Positions 41,530-50,842 of a DNA stretch of 64,000 nt are shown in pieces. A model generated the notes under the pieces. It made no database searches and was not told where the DNA came from. It saw only the letters and a list, made by a program, of their open reading frames with translations. Origin of the DNA: Lachnospiraceae bacterium YSB2008 (GTDB lineage: Bacteria > Bacillota > Clostridia > Lachnospirales > Lachnospiraceae). The DNA lies in assembly GCA_000687655.1 (NCBI GenBank), contig JHWR01000009.1:62001-126000 (forward strand). Reading direction: 5' to 3'. The position numbers and the translations under genes were made by a program. Numbering within the stretch: position 1 is the stretch's first letter; every line of letters begins with the position of its first letter.

Positions 41530-42590
41530 TATCTGTCTCCCGAAGTAAATAGGGCTTCTATACCATATCTTATAGCTTTCGCTCTAACATCATCATCCTG
41601 CTCATAACTCTCACTGACATTATCTATGAATCTGCCGAGAAGGTTATGCTGATTATCACTGTATATCTTATACTCATCATGACGACTGAGTGTCTTATCT
41701 ATAATGGCATATACATTGAACCTATCCTTGATCTTCTTAAAGTTAAGATGCATATCTCTGGATATAAGTCCCTTAAGAACTATAGTATAGATATTGTCAT
41801 ATCCAAGCTTTCTCATCTTCTTGAATACACCCTCTATAATCTCCTGGTCTGAGAAATCAGAGCTTATCTCTATAGTCATATTTATATACTGTCTTTTGGA
41901 TATAGGCTTCCATTTGATTCTGGTTACACCATTTTCTATCTCGCCTATGATATATCCTCTTCTTCCTGTATCGCTGTTTGAAAGAGGTTCAGGCGAACCA
42001 GGATAAGCCATCCTGTTCTTAAGTATATGTACCGGCTTTGTACTTCCGCCGAGTGCTATATAATCAAAGCCTTTCTTTGCAAGAACTTCGCTCTTAAACG
42101 GCATATGATCTTCTGTTCCGCCGCATGCCATGAGAATATTGATGGCACCCTCACGTCCCGGAGAAATCTCTTCCAGAACAGGCTCCCGGTATTCCTTCTT
42201 ACCATAGCTGTAACCTGTTACACAGGTATTAATTCCTTTGAGGTAGGCATTGGTAGTCCTGTCTCTCGGAAGTATAACCGTCTTTGACTTGAACTTATAT
42301 GTCTCCTGAGGAGAACCCGGTGCTATATAATCCCTGTCACCTGCCGCTATAACTATACGAGTACTTGTGAGAGGCATGAGCATCTCATCAAGCGCTTCAA
42401 GTTCATGAAGCTCCGGCGGAAGATTAAACAGATTACCGGATATAAGAAGCAGTCTTACATCCTCATCCTGACATACCTTTATTATATTTTTAAATGTATC
42501 TTCAATCTCCTGGGTTCTGTTTTCGCCCCACTCCTTATTGTAATCAGGAGCAGCCCCAAGACAGACATCCGAAATATGAACAAATTTCAT
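41529..42590 (-). CDS. Degenerate Mre11/SbcD (YhaO-like) calcineurin-fold protein, probable pseudo-nuclease
   Basis: 353 residues. The fold is recognisable from KFVHISDVCLG at the N-terminus, LLLISGNLFN, VIAAGDRDYI, FDYIALGGSTKP and MAYPGSPEPL. In active enzymes these read DxH, GDLFD, GNHD, GHxH. Here His10 is Cys, Asp53 is Asn, Asn85 is Asp, His86 is Arg, and both His of GHxH are missing (G-G-S-T). The later single-His motif reads MACGG. So most metal ligands are lost although the frame is intact and the C-terminal domain is full length. It is the first gene of the pair and likely a structural or DNA-binding partner of the ATPase (inference). Confidence 0.8.
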   Translation of the reverse strand: MKFVHISDVCLGAAPDYNKEWGENRTQEIEDTFKNIIKVCQDEDVRLLLISGNLFNLPPELHELEALDEMLMPLTSTRIVIAAGDRDYIAPGSPQETYKFKSKTVILPRDRTTNAYLKGINTCVTGYSYGKKEYREPVLEEISPGREGAINILMACGGTEDHMPFKSEVLAKKGFDYIALGGSTKPVHILKNRMAYPGSPEPLSNSDTGRRGYIIGEIENGVTRIKWKPISKRQYINMTIEISSDFSDQEIIEGVFKKMRKLGYDNIYTIVLKGLISRDMHLNFKKIKDRFNVYAIIDKTLSRHDEYKIYSDNQHNLLGRFIDNVSESYEQDDDVRAKAIRYGIEALFTSGDR

Positions 42591-42760
42591 AGGATACTCT
42601 CCGGTTATTTATATATACCTTTTGACCCTGCAGTTTCATCAAACCACAGACAGAGCCATTATAGTATTTTTGATAGTAAATATCAAGCCACACTCACTTA
42701 AAAACACCAATAACTCACAATATGACATGCGTATCAATAATCTCAACATGAATCACTGCG

Positions 42761-43435
42761 TCAGCCAAGTAAATCCTTCACAATCTCACCTGCCATTACA
42801 AGTCCTGCAACGGGCGGAACAAAAGGCACAGATCCGGTAGGCACAGATTTCTTCGGCTCCTCATCAGAATAAACCACCTTCAGTTCTTCTATACCCCTGC
42901 TTCTGAGTTCCTTTCTCATAACCTTGGCAAGGGGGCATACACTTGTTTTATATATGTCGGCAACACGGAATTTCGAAGGATCCGTTTTATTTCCCGCTCC
43001 CATGGAAGATATAATAGGAACTCCTGCTTTCTTTGAATTCTCAATAAGTGCAATCTTCCCTGTGACCGTATCTATTGCATCTGCGACATAATCATATACT
43101 GAAAGGTCGATATCAGCCGCTGTGTCCGGAAGGTAGAAAACCTTATGAGTCTCCACCACACACCCCGGATTGATGTCAAGAACCCTCTCCTTCGCAACAT
43201 CAACCTTATCCCTGCCGATATTACTTCTGAGTGCAATGATCTGCCTGTTGAGATTGGTTATATCTACTATATCCTTATCAAAGAGATCAAGTTTTCCTAC
43301 ACCTGACCTCGCAAGCGCTTCAACTATATATCCACCGACTCCACCTACTCCGAATACAGCAACACGAGCCTTTCCAAGGCGCGCAACCGCATCTTCTCCC
43401 AGAACAAGCGAAGTCCTGTCGTACCAATTCGCCAT
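42761..43435 (-). CDS. tcdA: tRNA threonylcarbamoyladenosine dehydratase (TcdA/CsdL), ThiF family
   Basis: 224 residues. E1-like/ThiF adenylating fold with GVGGVGGYIVEALARSGVG nucleotide loop, DKDIVDITNLNRQ and RDKVDVAKER. The overall pattern and length match TcdA, which makes the cyclic form of t6A at tRNA position 37 using ATP. It starts 4 bases before the stop of the methyltransferase gene ends, so they are in one unit with another RNA-modifying gene. A ThiF-type homologue with another substrate cannot be excluded. Confidence 0.85.
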   Translation of the reverse strand: MANWYDRTSLVLGEDAVARLGKARVAVFGVGGVGGYIVEALARSGVGKLDLFDKDIVDITNLNRQIIALRSNIGRDKVDVAKERVLDINPGCVVETHKVFYLPDTAADIDLSVYDYVADAIDTVTGKIALIENSKKAGVPIISSMGAGNKTDPSKFRVADIYKTSVCPLAKVMRKELRSRGIEELKVVYSDEEPKKSVPTGSVPFVPPVAGLVMAGEIVKDLLG

Positions 43436-43438
43436 ACT

Positions 43439-44293
43439 CTATCCTCGTCTCTGTCTCATGACCTCATAGCAAACGACCGCCGCCGAAACTCCCGCATTAA
43501 GTGACTCAACCTTTCCCTCCATAGGAATCCTGAGAAGCTTATCAGCTGCAGCAGATATCTCATCCGAAAGTCCTGCACCTTCATTTCCTATCAGAAACGC
43601 AACCTTTCCCGTAAAGGTCTCGTCATACATATCATTTCCGGAAAGATGTGTTCCATACACGGTAACTCCGGACTCTTTGATAATCTCTATATCTTTCTTC
43701 AGGTCATCAGATATATATATCGGCATCCTGAACAGAGAACCCATAGTTCCTCTCACAACCTTAGGATTGTAAACATCCACCGAATCCCTGCTTATCACGA
43801 TTCCCGTTACTCCGGCACCCTCTGCAGTTCTTATGATAGTACCGAGATTTCCCGGATCCTGCAGTCTCTCGATAATAAGTATAAATGTATCGTTCTCCTT
43901 CATCACATCGGCAATCTCACGTTCCCTTATCCGTATAAGAGCAGTTATTCCCTGCGGATTCTCTGTGTCTGATATCTTCTTTGCCGCTTCCTCCGATACG
44001 GTAACAACCTTGCCCCTTTCCCGAAGGTTTCCAAGCTTAAGCAGAGCTTCTTCAGCCCTTTCAGGAGAGAGACTGTTTTTAATCTTCTCCTCTATATCCT
44101 CAGTACAGAAGACTTCCAGTATGTCATTTTCTATTGTATCCGAGAAGAGTCTTATGCCCTCTGCCACATAAGTCTTGGCTTCTTTTCTGAGTTTGGAATC
44201 ATGAATCAGCTTGGCCACGAATTTTATCTTCTCATTCTTTGGTGAATTGAGTACGGGATTTGTACTCCCGACATCATATTTCAATCTCATCAT
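43439..44293 (-). CDS. TrmH/SpoU-family RNA 2'-O-methyltransferase
   Basis: 284 residues. N-terminal substrate-binding domain (KFVAKLIHDSKLRKEAKTYV) and C-terminal SPOUT knot with LQDPGNLGTIIRTAEGAG, FLIGNEGAGLS and IPMEGKVESLNAGVSAAVVCYE, the three SpoU motifs. It methylates a ribose in rRNA or tRNA using S-adenosylmethionine; the exact site is not readable. It starts one base after the dnaE stop region and is followed at once by tcdA. Confidence 0.92.
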   Translation of the reverse strand: MMRLKYDVGSTNPVLNSPKNEKIKFVAKLIHDSKLRKEAKTYVAEGIRLFSDTIENDILEVFCTEDIEEKIKNSLSPERAEEALLKLGNLRERGKVVTVSEEAAKKISDTENPQGITALIRIREREIADVMKENDTFILIIERLQDPGNLGTIIRTAEGAGVTGIVISRDSVDVYNPKVVRGTMGSLFRMPIYISDDLKKDIEIIKESGVTVYGTHLSGNDMYDETFTGKVAFLIGNEGAGLSDEISAAADKLLRIPMEGKVESLNAGVSAAVVCYEVMRQRRG

Positions 44294-44294
44294 G

Positions 44295-47200
44295 TTATTT
44301 TTTCCTTATAAGTACATTTGCATCTCCAAATGCAAGTCCGAGCGAACCTGCGATAGTACTGTCCGCATCAACCTCTACCTTCATCTTCTTCGCCTGCTTT
44401 TCCCTTGCAAGCTGAACAAAGAGCGGTGACTTCCCAGGGAATTCCTTTGCGATACTGATGAGGTCCTGTTCATTATTCTTATACTCTCCGTAATCCGAGA
44501 ATCTTACCCATACCTCAATCTTAGCTGCTTCCATATCCTGTCTGATATCATCGAGAAGTCTTATGTTCTCAGCTATAAGTTTAGCCTCCTCTTCAGTAAT
44601 GGATGAACGGCCTGTGATAAGCACAGCATTTCCCGGATACAGATCATTCTGCATATCGGTATAAGCCTTAGGGAACACTATGATCTCCATAGTTCCGACA
44701 AGGTCCGATACAGTAAGGAATGCCATAGTCTCATTCTTCCTTGTGAGCTTTACATTTACCTTTTCAATGATACAGCCCATGGTGTATGTCATTCTGTCTT
44801 TAGCAGAAGTCGTACCGGTTTCATCATCGAACATGAAGTCGGCTGACGTTACATTTGCATATTCATTTATTATATCGGAATACTTATCCAGAGGATGACC
44901 GCTTACGTACAGACCGAGCATCTCCTTCTCACCATGAAGCAGTTCGTCCATCGTATATTCAGCACAGTCAGGATATCTTACCATGGACTTGAAAGGAGAA
45001 CCGTCTTCATCTCCAAAAAAATCCGAAAGATCCATCTGTCCGGATATTCCCTTCTTACGCTCCTTGGAAACACTGTCTATGATGTCCTGATATGTCATCA
45101 TCATCTGCCGACGATTCTTCTTGAAACAGTCAAATGCACCGGCCATTATGAAACTCTCTATATACTTTTTATTTGATGCTACTCCGAACAACCTGTCTAT
45201 GAAGTCATCCAGGCTCTCGTAATCTCCGCCGAGAACTCTCTCGTCTATAACCTCTTCAACTACATTTTCGCCGACAGATTTAATGGCCGAAAGACCATAT
45301 CTTATTCCATCTCCTGAAACAGCAAAGTTACTGAATCCCTTGTTAACATCCGGCGGCAGCAGCTTGATTCCCATCTTTCTTACTGCATCGATGTATGTCA
45401 GAAGCTTAGCTGAGTTATCCTTAACTGAAGTGAGCAGTGAAGCCATGAAATCAAGCGGATAATAACACTTGAGGTACGCCGTCTGGTAAGCCACTACTGC
45501 GTAAGCGGCAGCATGAGACTTATTGAAGGCATACTTTGCGAAGTCTGTCATCTCATCAAATATCTTGTTTGCTATATCTTCAGGTATTCCATTTCCCATA
45601 CAGCCGGGAACATTAAGCTCCGGATTTCCATAAACAAAATACTGACGTTCCTTAGCCATGACGTCGGCTTTCTTCTTACTCATGGCACGGCGAACCAGAT
45701 CGCTTCGTCCCAGAGAGTAACCCGCAAGCTCCATAACTATCTGCATAACCTGTTCCTGATACACGATACAGCCATAGGTCGGTGACAGTATCTTCTCGAG
45801 AGCAGGATGATCGTAACTTACACTTTCAGGATTAACCTTTCCGGAAATGTACTTCGGTATGAAGTCCATAGGTCCCGGACGGTAAAGTGATATTCCGGCT
45901 ATAACATCCTCAAGACTGTTTGGCTTAAGCTCCTTCATGAAGCTTCTCATACCGCTCGACTCGAGCTGGAATATACCTTCGCATTTGCCCTGGGATATAA
46001 GTTCGAAAACCTTAGGGTCGTTATAATCTATATGATCCATATCTATATCAATATGGAGTCTCTTCTTTATACTGTTAACTGTATCCTGAATGACAGTCAG
46101 ATTCCTGAGTCCGAGGAAGTCCATCTTCAGAAGTCCGAGCTGTTCGATACGTGTCATGTTATACTGAGTCGTCACCGCTCCGCCGTTTTTGCAAAGCGGC
46201 ACAAAGTCTTCTATAGGTTCCCTGCCTATAACAACGCCCGCAGCATGCATGGAAGCATGTCTCGGAAGTCCTTCCAGCTTGCGTCCCATATCAACCATGT
46301 ATCGTACATCTTCATTTTCTTCGTACTCCTTGCGGAAGTCCTGACTTACTGCCAGCGCCTTATCAATAGTCATACCCATATCCATAGGGATTGACTTGGC
46401 AACCTTATCACAGACATTGTAAGGAATATCCAGTGCACGTCCCACATCTCTGATGCAGTTACGCGGAGCAAGAGTACCAAATGTAACGATCTGGACAACC
46501 TTCTCGTCACCGTACTTTTCCTTTACGTACTCTATGACTTCATGTCTTCTGTCAGGATCAAAATCTATATCTATATCAGGCATGCTGACACGTTCCGGAT
46601 TAAGGAATCTTTCAAAAAGAAGATTATATCTTATCGGATCTATATTTGTGATCTTAAGGGAATATGAAACTATACTTCCGGCAGCAGAACCTCTTCCCGG
46701 TCCTACAGGAATACCGTTATCCTTTGCATATCTGATGAAGTCCCAAACGATGAGGAAATAGTCTACGAAACCCATATCACGTATAACGGACAGTTCGTAA
46801 CGCATCCTTTCCATAAGGTCATTCGTTACATTTTCATATCTTTCCTTGATTCCTTCTTCGCAGAGATGAGTCAGATATGAGAAAGCATCGTAGCCTTCCG
46901 GTACGTCATACTTCGGAATCTTATATTCACCGAAAACTATATTTACATTACATCTTTCAGCTATCTTATGAGTGTTCTGAAGTGCTTCTTTCGCATAAGG
47001 GAAGAGAGCCTCCATCTCTTCTGCAGACTTAAGATAATACTTGCCCTTGGCATAATGCATCCTGTTATCATCATTTACACTCTTTGCTGTCTGAATGCAG
47101 ATGAGTATATCGTGAGCTTCCCAGTCATCCTCGTTTATGTAGTGGGTATCATTTGTGCATACAAGCGGAATGCCCGTCTCCTTTGATATCCTCATAAGAT

Positions 47201-47765
47201 CAGTATTTACCACTGTATCCTCAGGGAGTCCGTGATCCTGCATCTCGAGGAAATAATTCCCTTCACCAAAAATCTTCTGATGCTCGAGCGCCGCCTTCTT
47301 CGCTTCCTCATAGAAGCCCTGTCTTATCTTCACGGCAACCTCACCCTGCAGGCAGGCAGAGAGACATATTATACCCTCGTGGTACTGTTCAAGAACTTCT
47401 CTGTCCACACGCGGCTTATAATAGTAGCCTTCAGTAAACCCTCTTGTAACAATCTTGGAGAGATTACTGTAGCCCTGGTTATTCTCAGCAAGAAGTATGA
47501 GGTGATAATACCTCTCATCATTTGCCCCCGGTTCTCTGTCAAACCTGGAACCCGGTGCAACATAAACCTCACATCCTATGATAGGCTTGATACCTTCCTT
47601 GTTGCAGGCTTCATAGAAATCAATGACACCGTACATAACACCATGATCGGTTATGGCAAGGCTGTCGAAACCAAGTTCCTTTGCACGTGAAACAAGCTCG
47701 GGAATCTTCGCCGAGCCGTCCAGCAAACTATATTCAGTATGTACATGAAGATGTGTAAATTCCAT
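44295..47765 (-). CDS. dnaE: DNA polymerase III alpha subunit DnaE
   Basis: 1156 residues, normal length for the DnaE1-type replicative polymerase. N-terminal PHP domain (HLHVHTEYSLLDG, ITDHGVMYG), palm with the catalytic acidic motif SMPDIDIDFD and PGRGSAAGS, thumb/fingers, tandem HhH (SLYRPGPMDFIP), and a C-terminal OB fold (MTYTMGCIIEKVNVKLTRKNETM). It has no proofreading exonuclease insert, unlike PolC. It is in a - strand group with NYN, DUF5662, trmH-like and tcdA genes. Confidence 0.97.
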   Translation of the reverse strand: MEFTHLHVHTEYSLLDGSAKIPELVSRAKELGFDSLAITDHGVMYGVIDFYEACNKEGIKPIIGCEVYVAPGSRFDREPGANDERYYHLILLAENNQGYSNLSKIVTRGFTEGYYYKPRVDREVLEQYHEGIICLSACLQGEVAVKIRQGFYEEAKKAALEHQKIFGEGNYFLEMQDHGLPEDTVVNTDLMRISKETGIPLVCTNDTHYINEDDWEAHDILICIQTAKSVNDDNRMHYAKGKYYLKSAEEMEALFPYAKEALQNTHKIAERCNVNIVFGEYKIPKYDVPEGYDAFSYLTHLCEEGIKERYENVTNDLMERMRYELSVIRDMGFVDYFLIVWDFIRYAKDNGIPVGPGRGSAAGSIVSYSLKITNIDPIRYNLLFERFLNPERVSMPDIDIDFDPDRRHEVIEYVKEKYGDEKVVQIVTFGTLAPRNCIRDVGRALDIPYNVCDKVAKSIPMDMGMTIDKALAVSQDFRKEYEENEDVRYMVDMGRKLEGLPRHASMHAAGVVIGREPIEDFVPLCKNGGAVTTQYNMTRIEQLGLLKMDFLGLRNLTVIQDTVNSIKKRLHIDIDMDHIDYNDPKVFELISQGKCEGIFQLESSGMRSFMKELKPNSLEDVIAGISLYRPGPMDFIPKYISGKVNPESVSYDHPALEKILSPTYGCIVYQEQVMQIVMELAGYSLGRSDLVRRAMSKKKADVMAKERQYFVYGNPELNVPGCMGNGIPEDIANKIFDEMTDFAKYAFNKSHAAAYAVVAYQTAYLKCYYPLDFMASLLTSVKDNSAKLLTYIDAVRKMGIKLLPPDVNKGFSNFAVSGDGIRYGLSAIKSVGENVVEEVIDERVLGGDYESLDDFIDRLFGVASNKKYIESFIMAGAFDCFKKNRRQMMMTYQDIIDSVSKERKKGISGQMDLSDFFGDEDGSPFKSMVRYPDCAEYTMDELLHGEKEMLGLYVSGHPLDKYSDIINEYANVTSADFMFDDETGTTSAKDRMTYTMGCIIEKVNVKLTRKNETMAFLTVSDLVGTMEIIVFPKAYTDMQNDLYPGNAVLITGRSSITEEEAKLIAENIRLLDDIRQDMEAAKIEVWVRFSDYGEYKNNEQDLISIAKEFPGKSPLFVQLAREKQAKKMKVEVDADSTIAGSLGLAFGDANVLIRKK

Positions 47766-47782
47766 CCTGTCACCCTGTCTTT

Positions 47783-48439
47783 TTAATTATGTCCGCAGCA
47801 ACCATTCTCTGTCTTACTGTGTCCGCAGCAACAACCGCCTGTTTCGGTGCAGCAGCAGCCGCAGCACTTTTTCTTTCGTAAATATCTGCGATACGCCTTC
47901 ATATACCTTCTCGCATAAGCAAAAGCAGCATCCTCGCCCTCTTCAGCAAGCTTGGTAAGAAGAAGTTCAAGCTTCTTTCTGGTATACGGATGCATCAGCC
48001 CTTTGCTCTTTCCTCTTCGGAAATAAACGAGAGCACTCGAATCATCGTACTCATCCTTCTTATAAATCTTACTTGCCGCTACGCGGTCGCAGAACATTTC
48101 AACTATATAATTATCCGGCATCTTCATTCCGATAAGAGAACCGTCTCTTTTTACCAGATCATAATCAGTCCAGTACTCCAGGTGATGCTTATTGCGTCCC
48201 TTATGATGAAGCCACGAGGTTGTCAGACCCTTGTCTTCTCTCTCCGCATCATTGGGACTCCTGTTGCCCTGATAATATTTAGCACCTACGCTAAATTCCG
48301 TCCACGAATACTTGGACAGATCGTGCAGTAATCCCTGCTTATAAAGACCGCATTTGAAGCAGTACTTTCCAACCAGATATTTATGATAATTAATAGTCTT
48401 CAGGTGCTGATACCAACCCTGTTCTGTAATCTTTTTCAT
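47783..48439 (-). CDS. DUF5662 protein with Cys-rich C-terminal tail
   Basis: 218 residues. Residues 1-185 match the DUF5662 pattern: HLKTINYHKYLVGKYCFKCG, GLLHDLSKYSWTEF, SWLHHKGRNKHHLEYW and CDRVAASKIY, with HD and HH pairs reminiscent of HD-type metal phosphohydrolases. Function is not established. The last 30 residues hold ten Cys in clusters (CCGCCC, GGCCCGH, GCCGH) plus two His, a strong candidate metal-binding or redox tail that the domain itself does not need. It lies between dnaE and the NYN gene with 15-18-base gaps. Confidence 0.78.
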   Translation of the reverse strand: MKKITEQGWYQHLKTINYHKYLVGKYCFKCGLYKQGLLHDLSKYSWTEFSVGAKYYQGNRSPNDAEREDKGLTTSWLHHKGRNKHHLEYWTDYDLVKRDGSLIGMKMPDNYIVEMFCDRVAASKIYKKDEYDDSSALVYFRRGKSKGLMHPYTRKKLELLLTKLAEEGEDAAFAYARRYMKAYRRYLRKKKCCGCCCTETGGCCCGHSKTENGCCGHN

Positions 48440-48453
48440 GTCAAACCCATCTA

Positions 48454-49407
48454 TTATTTCTTTATAACAACATTTTTGCTGTTATTACTTGTACTGTTTA
48501 TCTTAAGCTCTTTGATACCGGAAATGAAACGTGAAAGTGTCGAGTAACCGAACTCCTTTACATTGAAATCCGGATACTGTGTATGAAGCTTTCTTCCTAT
48601 GATTCCGAGTTCAACTCCCTGTTTACCGGACTCTTCAACCATCTCGATGATGTAATTCGTAACCTCATCTCTGAGAGAGCTGTCTTCTCTGATCTTGACA
48701 ATAACTGTACTGTTTTTCTTCTTAAGCTTGAAGTTATCAAGATCTTCGATAAATGTAGAAAGCAGCCTGTAACCATAATTTCTGACATCAAAATCAGAGT
48801 ACTTCTTCTGCAGTCTGGAACCGATCTCGCCAAGTCCTGTATCTCTTCCCTTGTTATTATTTTCTGAGATTATCTCAATGATTGCATTCTCAATAGTCGA
48901 CTGCGGGAGAACATTCTCTGCTTTCTTCTTCTTTCTGATTCCGGATAATACTCCTGCTGTTTCATCCGATGACTCATCAAGGAGAAGTTCGAGATCTGTA
49001 AATACAGAACAGGCTGCCCTGAAAGACTTAGGCGTCTTGTTCTCTCCCATTCCGATCACTTCCATTCCTGACTCTCTGAGTCTGCTTGCAAGCCTCGTGA
49101 AGTCACCGTCACTTGAAACTATACAGAAGCCGTCAACATTCTGAGTATAGAGTATATCCATGGCATCTATGATCAGTGTGGAATCCGTCGCATTCTTACC
49201 TACAGTATTTCTGAACTGCTGAATAGGAGTTATTGAGTTCTCCATGAGTTCCTTCTTCCACTTGTTGGCCTGAGTACTTGTCCAGTCACCATATATCCTC
49301 TTATACGTAACGACTCCGTACTTGGTCATTTCGTCGAGAATACTTGTTATATATTTAGATGAAATATTGTCTGAATCTATGAGTACAGCAAATCTTTTGT
49401 CTTCCAT
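48454..49407 (-). CDS. NYN-domain protein with two LOTUS/OST-HTH modules
   Basis: 317 residues. The N-terminal NYN (PIN-like) domain has the metal-site acidic residues in VLIDSDNIS, TLIIDAMDILY and VSSDGDFTRLA. Two C-terminal OST-HTH/LOTUS repeats of about 70 residues follow (each with a GxELGIIGRKL-like and YPDFNVKEFGYSTLSRFI-like helix pair: 190-235 and 265-310). NYN proteins of this type are ribonucleases and LOTUS modules bind RNA (often G-rich) or proteins. It is the first gene of the - strand unit leading to dnaE, divergent from tRNA-Thr. Confidence 0.9.
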   Translation of the reverse strand: MEDKRFAVLIDSDNISSKYITSILDEMTKYGVVTYKRIYGDWTSTQANKWKKELMENSITPIQQFRNTVGKNATDSTLIIDAMDILYTQNVDGFCIVSSDGDFTRLASRLRESGMEVIGMGENKTPKSFRAACSVFTDLELLLDESSDETAGVLSGIRKKKKAENVLPQSTIENAIIEIISENNNKGRDTGLGEIGSRLQKKYSDFDVRNYGYRLLSTFIEDLDNFKLKKKNSTVIVKIREDSSLRDEVTNYIIEMVEESGKQGVELGIIGRKLHTQYPDFNVKEFGYSTLSRFISGIKELKINSTSNNSKNVVIKK

Positions 49408-49425
49408 GTATACTCCTTTTCACAC

Positions 49426-49454
49426 TTGTCTCTTTTTATCCCGTATGATATAAT
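49426..49454 (+). promoter_or_regulatory. Promoter of tRNA-Thr
   Basis: TTGTCT (49426-49431) and a perfect TATAAT (49449-49454) are 17 bases apart and lie 18 bases before the mature tRNA 5' end. It is also within the leader of the divergent NYN gene. Confidence 0.8.
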
Positions 49455-49471
49455 CCGTCATGTTGTAATAA

Positions 49472-49544
49472 GCTTCCGTAGCGCAGTTGGTAGCGCAACT
49501 GATTCGTAATCAGTAGGTCGAGGGTTCAAGTCCCTTCGGGAGCT
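49472..49544 (+). tRNA. tRNA-Thr (anticodon CGT)
   Basis: A full cloverleaf folds: acceptor GCTTCCG (49472-49478) with CGGGAGC (49537-49543, one G-U pair), a D arm, anticodon stem ACTGA/TCAGT around a 7-base loop with CGT at 49505-49507, and a T arm with GGTTCAAGTCC. CCA is not encoded. It reads ACG codons. It is alone, with its own promoter, and the 3' end runs into a T-run. Confidence 0.95.
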
Positions 49545-49554
49545 TTTTTGTATG

Positions 49555-49582
49555 ATAGGAAACTATGTTTCCTATTTTTTTT
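49555..49582 (+). terminator. Intrinsic terminator after tRNA-Thr
   Basis: A 9-bp stem (49555-49563 with 49567-49575) and TAT loop are followed by about eight T on the + strand. It touches the stop of the convergent lipoprotein gene. Confidence 0.85.
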
Positions 49583-49997
49583 ATTCTGTGATTACAAGAT
49601 CAGCTTCATTTACGGTGTAGCTGGCATCCATATCAAAGTAAAGAACCGTTTCACCTGTGATCATTGTCTCAAAACCAGTTCCGCCGAATGTCATATTGGC
49701 CATATGGTACTTGTAATCAACAGGCTTCTGTCCTGCAAGCTGGAGCATTCCTTTGTTTACATTTCCTTCAAATGTCTTCTGGCCCATCTGCTTATCACCA
49801 AAGTCGATAACAACTGCTACACATTTTCCGGACGCAGAATGATCTCCTGTGACAGACTTATCATCAGTCACACTCTTAACAATGAATTCTGCATCGCCCC
49901 ATTTGTATTTTTTCTCGCCTGATCCGCCGCATGCGGTAAAGCACAGTACAAACGCAGCAGCCAGAATTATAGTAGCCAAAATCTTAATCTTTTTCAT
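49581..49997 (-). CDS. Small lipoprotein of unknown function
   Basis: 138 residues from the ATG at 49997, which has GGAGGGG upstream; the frame extends 19 codons further but without a signal. The N-terminus MKKIKILATIILAAAFVLCF runs into TACGG, a type II signal peptide with lipobox Cys near residue 23. The mature part is a small beta-rich domain (KYKWGDAEFIVKSV, GKCVAVVIDFGD). No family recognised. It lies alone between a tRNA and a metallo-hydrolase gene. Confidence 0.75.
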   Translation of the reverse strand: MKKIKILATIILAAAFVLCFTACGGSGEKKYKWGDAEFIVKSVTDDKSVTGDHSASGKCVAVVIDFGDKQMGQKTFEGNVNKGMLQLAGQKPVDYKYHMANMTFGGTGFETMITGETVLYFDMDASYTVNEADLVITE

Positions 49998-50069
49998 ATA
50001 TACCCCTCCAATAAAACCTAAAACACCTTCAAAAAGTAAACTATATACAACCAACTTCTATTATACAAC

Positions 50070-50101
50070 AAAAGAGACAAGTAGAAAACCTTGTCTCTTT
50101 T
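50070..50101 (-). terminator. Intrinsic terminator after the metallo-hydrolase gene
   Basis: A 12-bp stem (50070-50081 with 50090-50101) with an eight-base loop and TTTTGTTG on the - strand follows the stop at 50121. It separates this gene from the lipoprotein gene. Confidence 0.75.
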
Positions 50102-50120
50102 GCATGTCAAGATCTTTCGA

Positions 50121-50753
50121 TTAATATAGTTTCAGCACAACGAGGGTTCCGTCATCCACAAGTCCCTTAAAGCTCTCGCCGTCTTTCTTTTCGCCGACCA
50201 GGTCACCGTAATGAGTTGGAATAGCAACCTTAGGCTTCATTACATTTACAAGCTTAGCCGCATCTTTATAATCCATGGTGTAAAAGCCACCTATTGGAAT
50301 CAATGCTATATCGCACTTAACAGCCTTCGCCTCCTCGATTGCATCTATATCTCCTGCAACGTAAACCTTAGTGCCGTCAATGTTTACATTATAGCCGCAC
50401 CATCCGGCATGCTTTGGATGGAAAGGCTTGATTTTGTTATACATAGCGACAGTCTCAAATGTGAAGTCAGCAGTATCATATGACTCACCCGGAGCAACAC
50501 AGATTTTGTTACTGCCCGGAATTTTCTTGTCAAACTGTTTTTCCATCGGCGAAGGGATTATATATACAGTGTCAGCCTTCGCTATTTTCTTAATATCATC
50601 CTCCGAAAAATGATCGTAATGATCATGGGTTATAAAAACATAATCCGCATCATGGGATTCAGCTTCAATCCTGTACGGATCGAAGTAAACTTTCTTCCCT
50701 GCATCTACCAGAATACTATTCTGTACATTAACCGTTATATTTGCAGCATCCAT
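50121..50753 (-). CDS. Metallo-beta-lactamase-fold hydrolase
   Basis: 210 residues. HDHYDH near residue 38 is the HxHxDH metal motif; later ligands are in HPKHAGW, VAGDID and PTHYGD. The length and pattern fit the UlaG/YtnP-like metal-dependent hydrolases often annotated as MBL-fold proteins of unknown substrate. AGGAG precedes the ATG. It is a single-gene unit bounded by a terminator, divergent from the second giant gene. Confidence 0.87.
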   Translation of the reverse strand: MDAANITVNVQNSILVDAGKKVYFDPYRIEAESHDADYVFITHDHYDHFSEDDIKKIAKADTVYIIPSPMEKQFDKKIPGSNKICVAPGESYDTADFTFETVAMYNKIKPFHPKHAGWCGYNVNIDGTKVYVAGDIDAIEEAKAVKCDIALIPIGGFYTMDYKDAAKLVNVMKPKVAIPTHYGDLVGEKKDGESFKGLVDDGTLVVLKLY

Positions 50754-50842
50754 AACCCTTCTCCTTATTTTTCATTAATTTTACATTAACCAAAGTCAAT
50801 TATACCACAGCATCTATAAATTGGGATTCAGATTTGCGTCAT

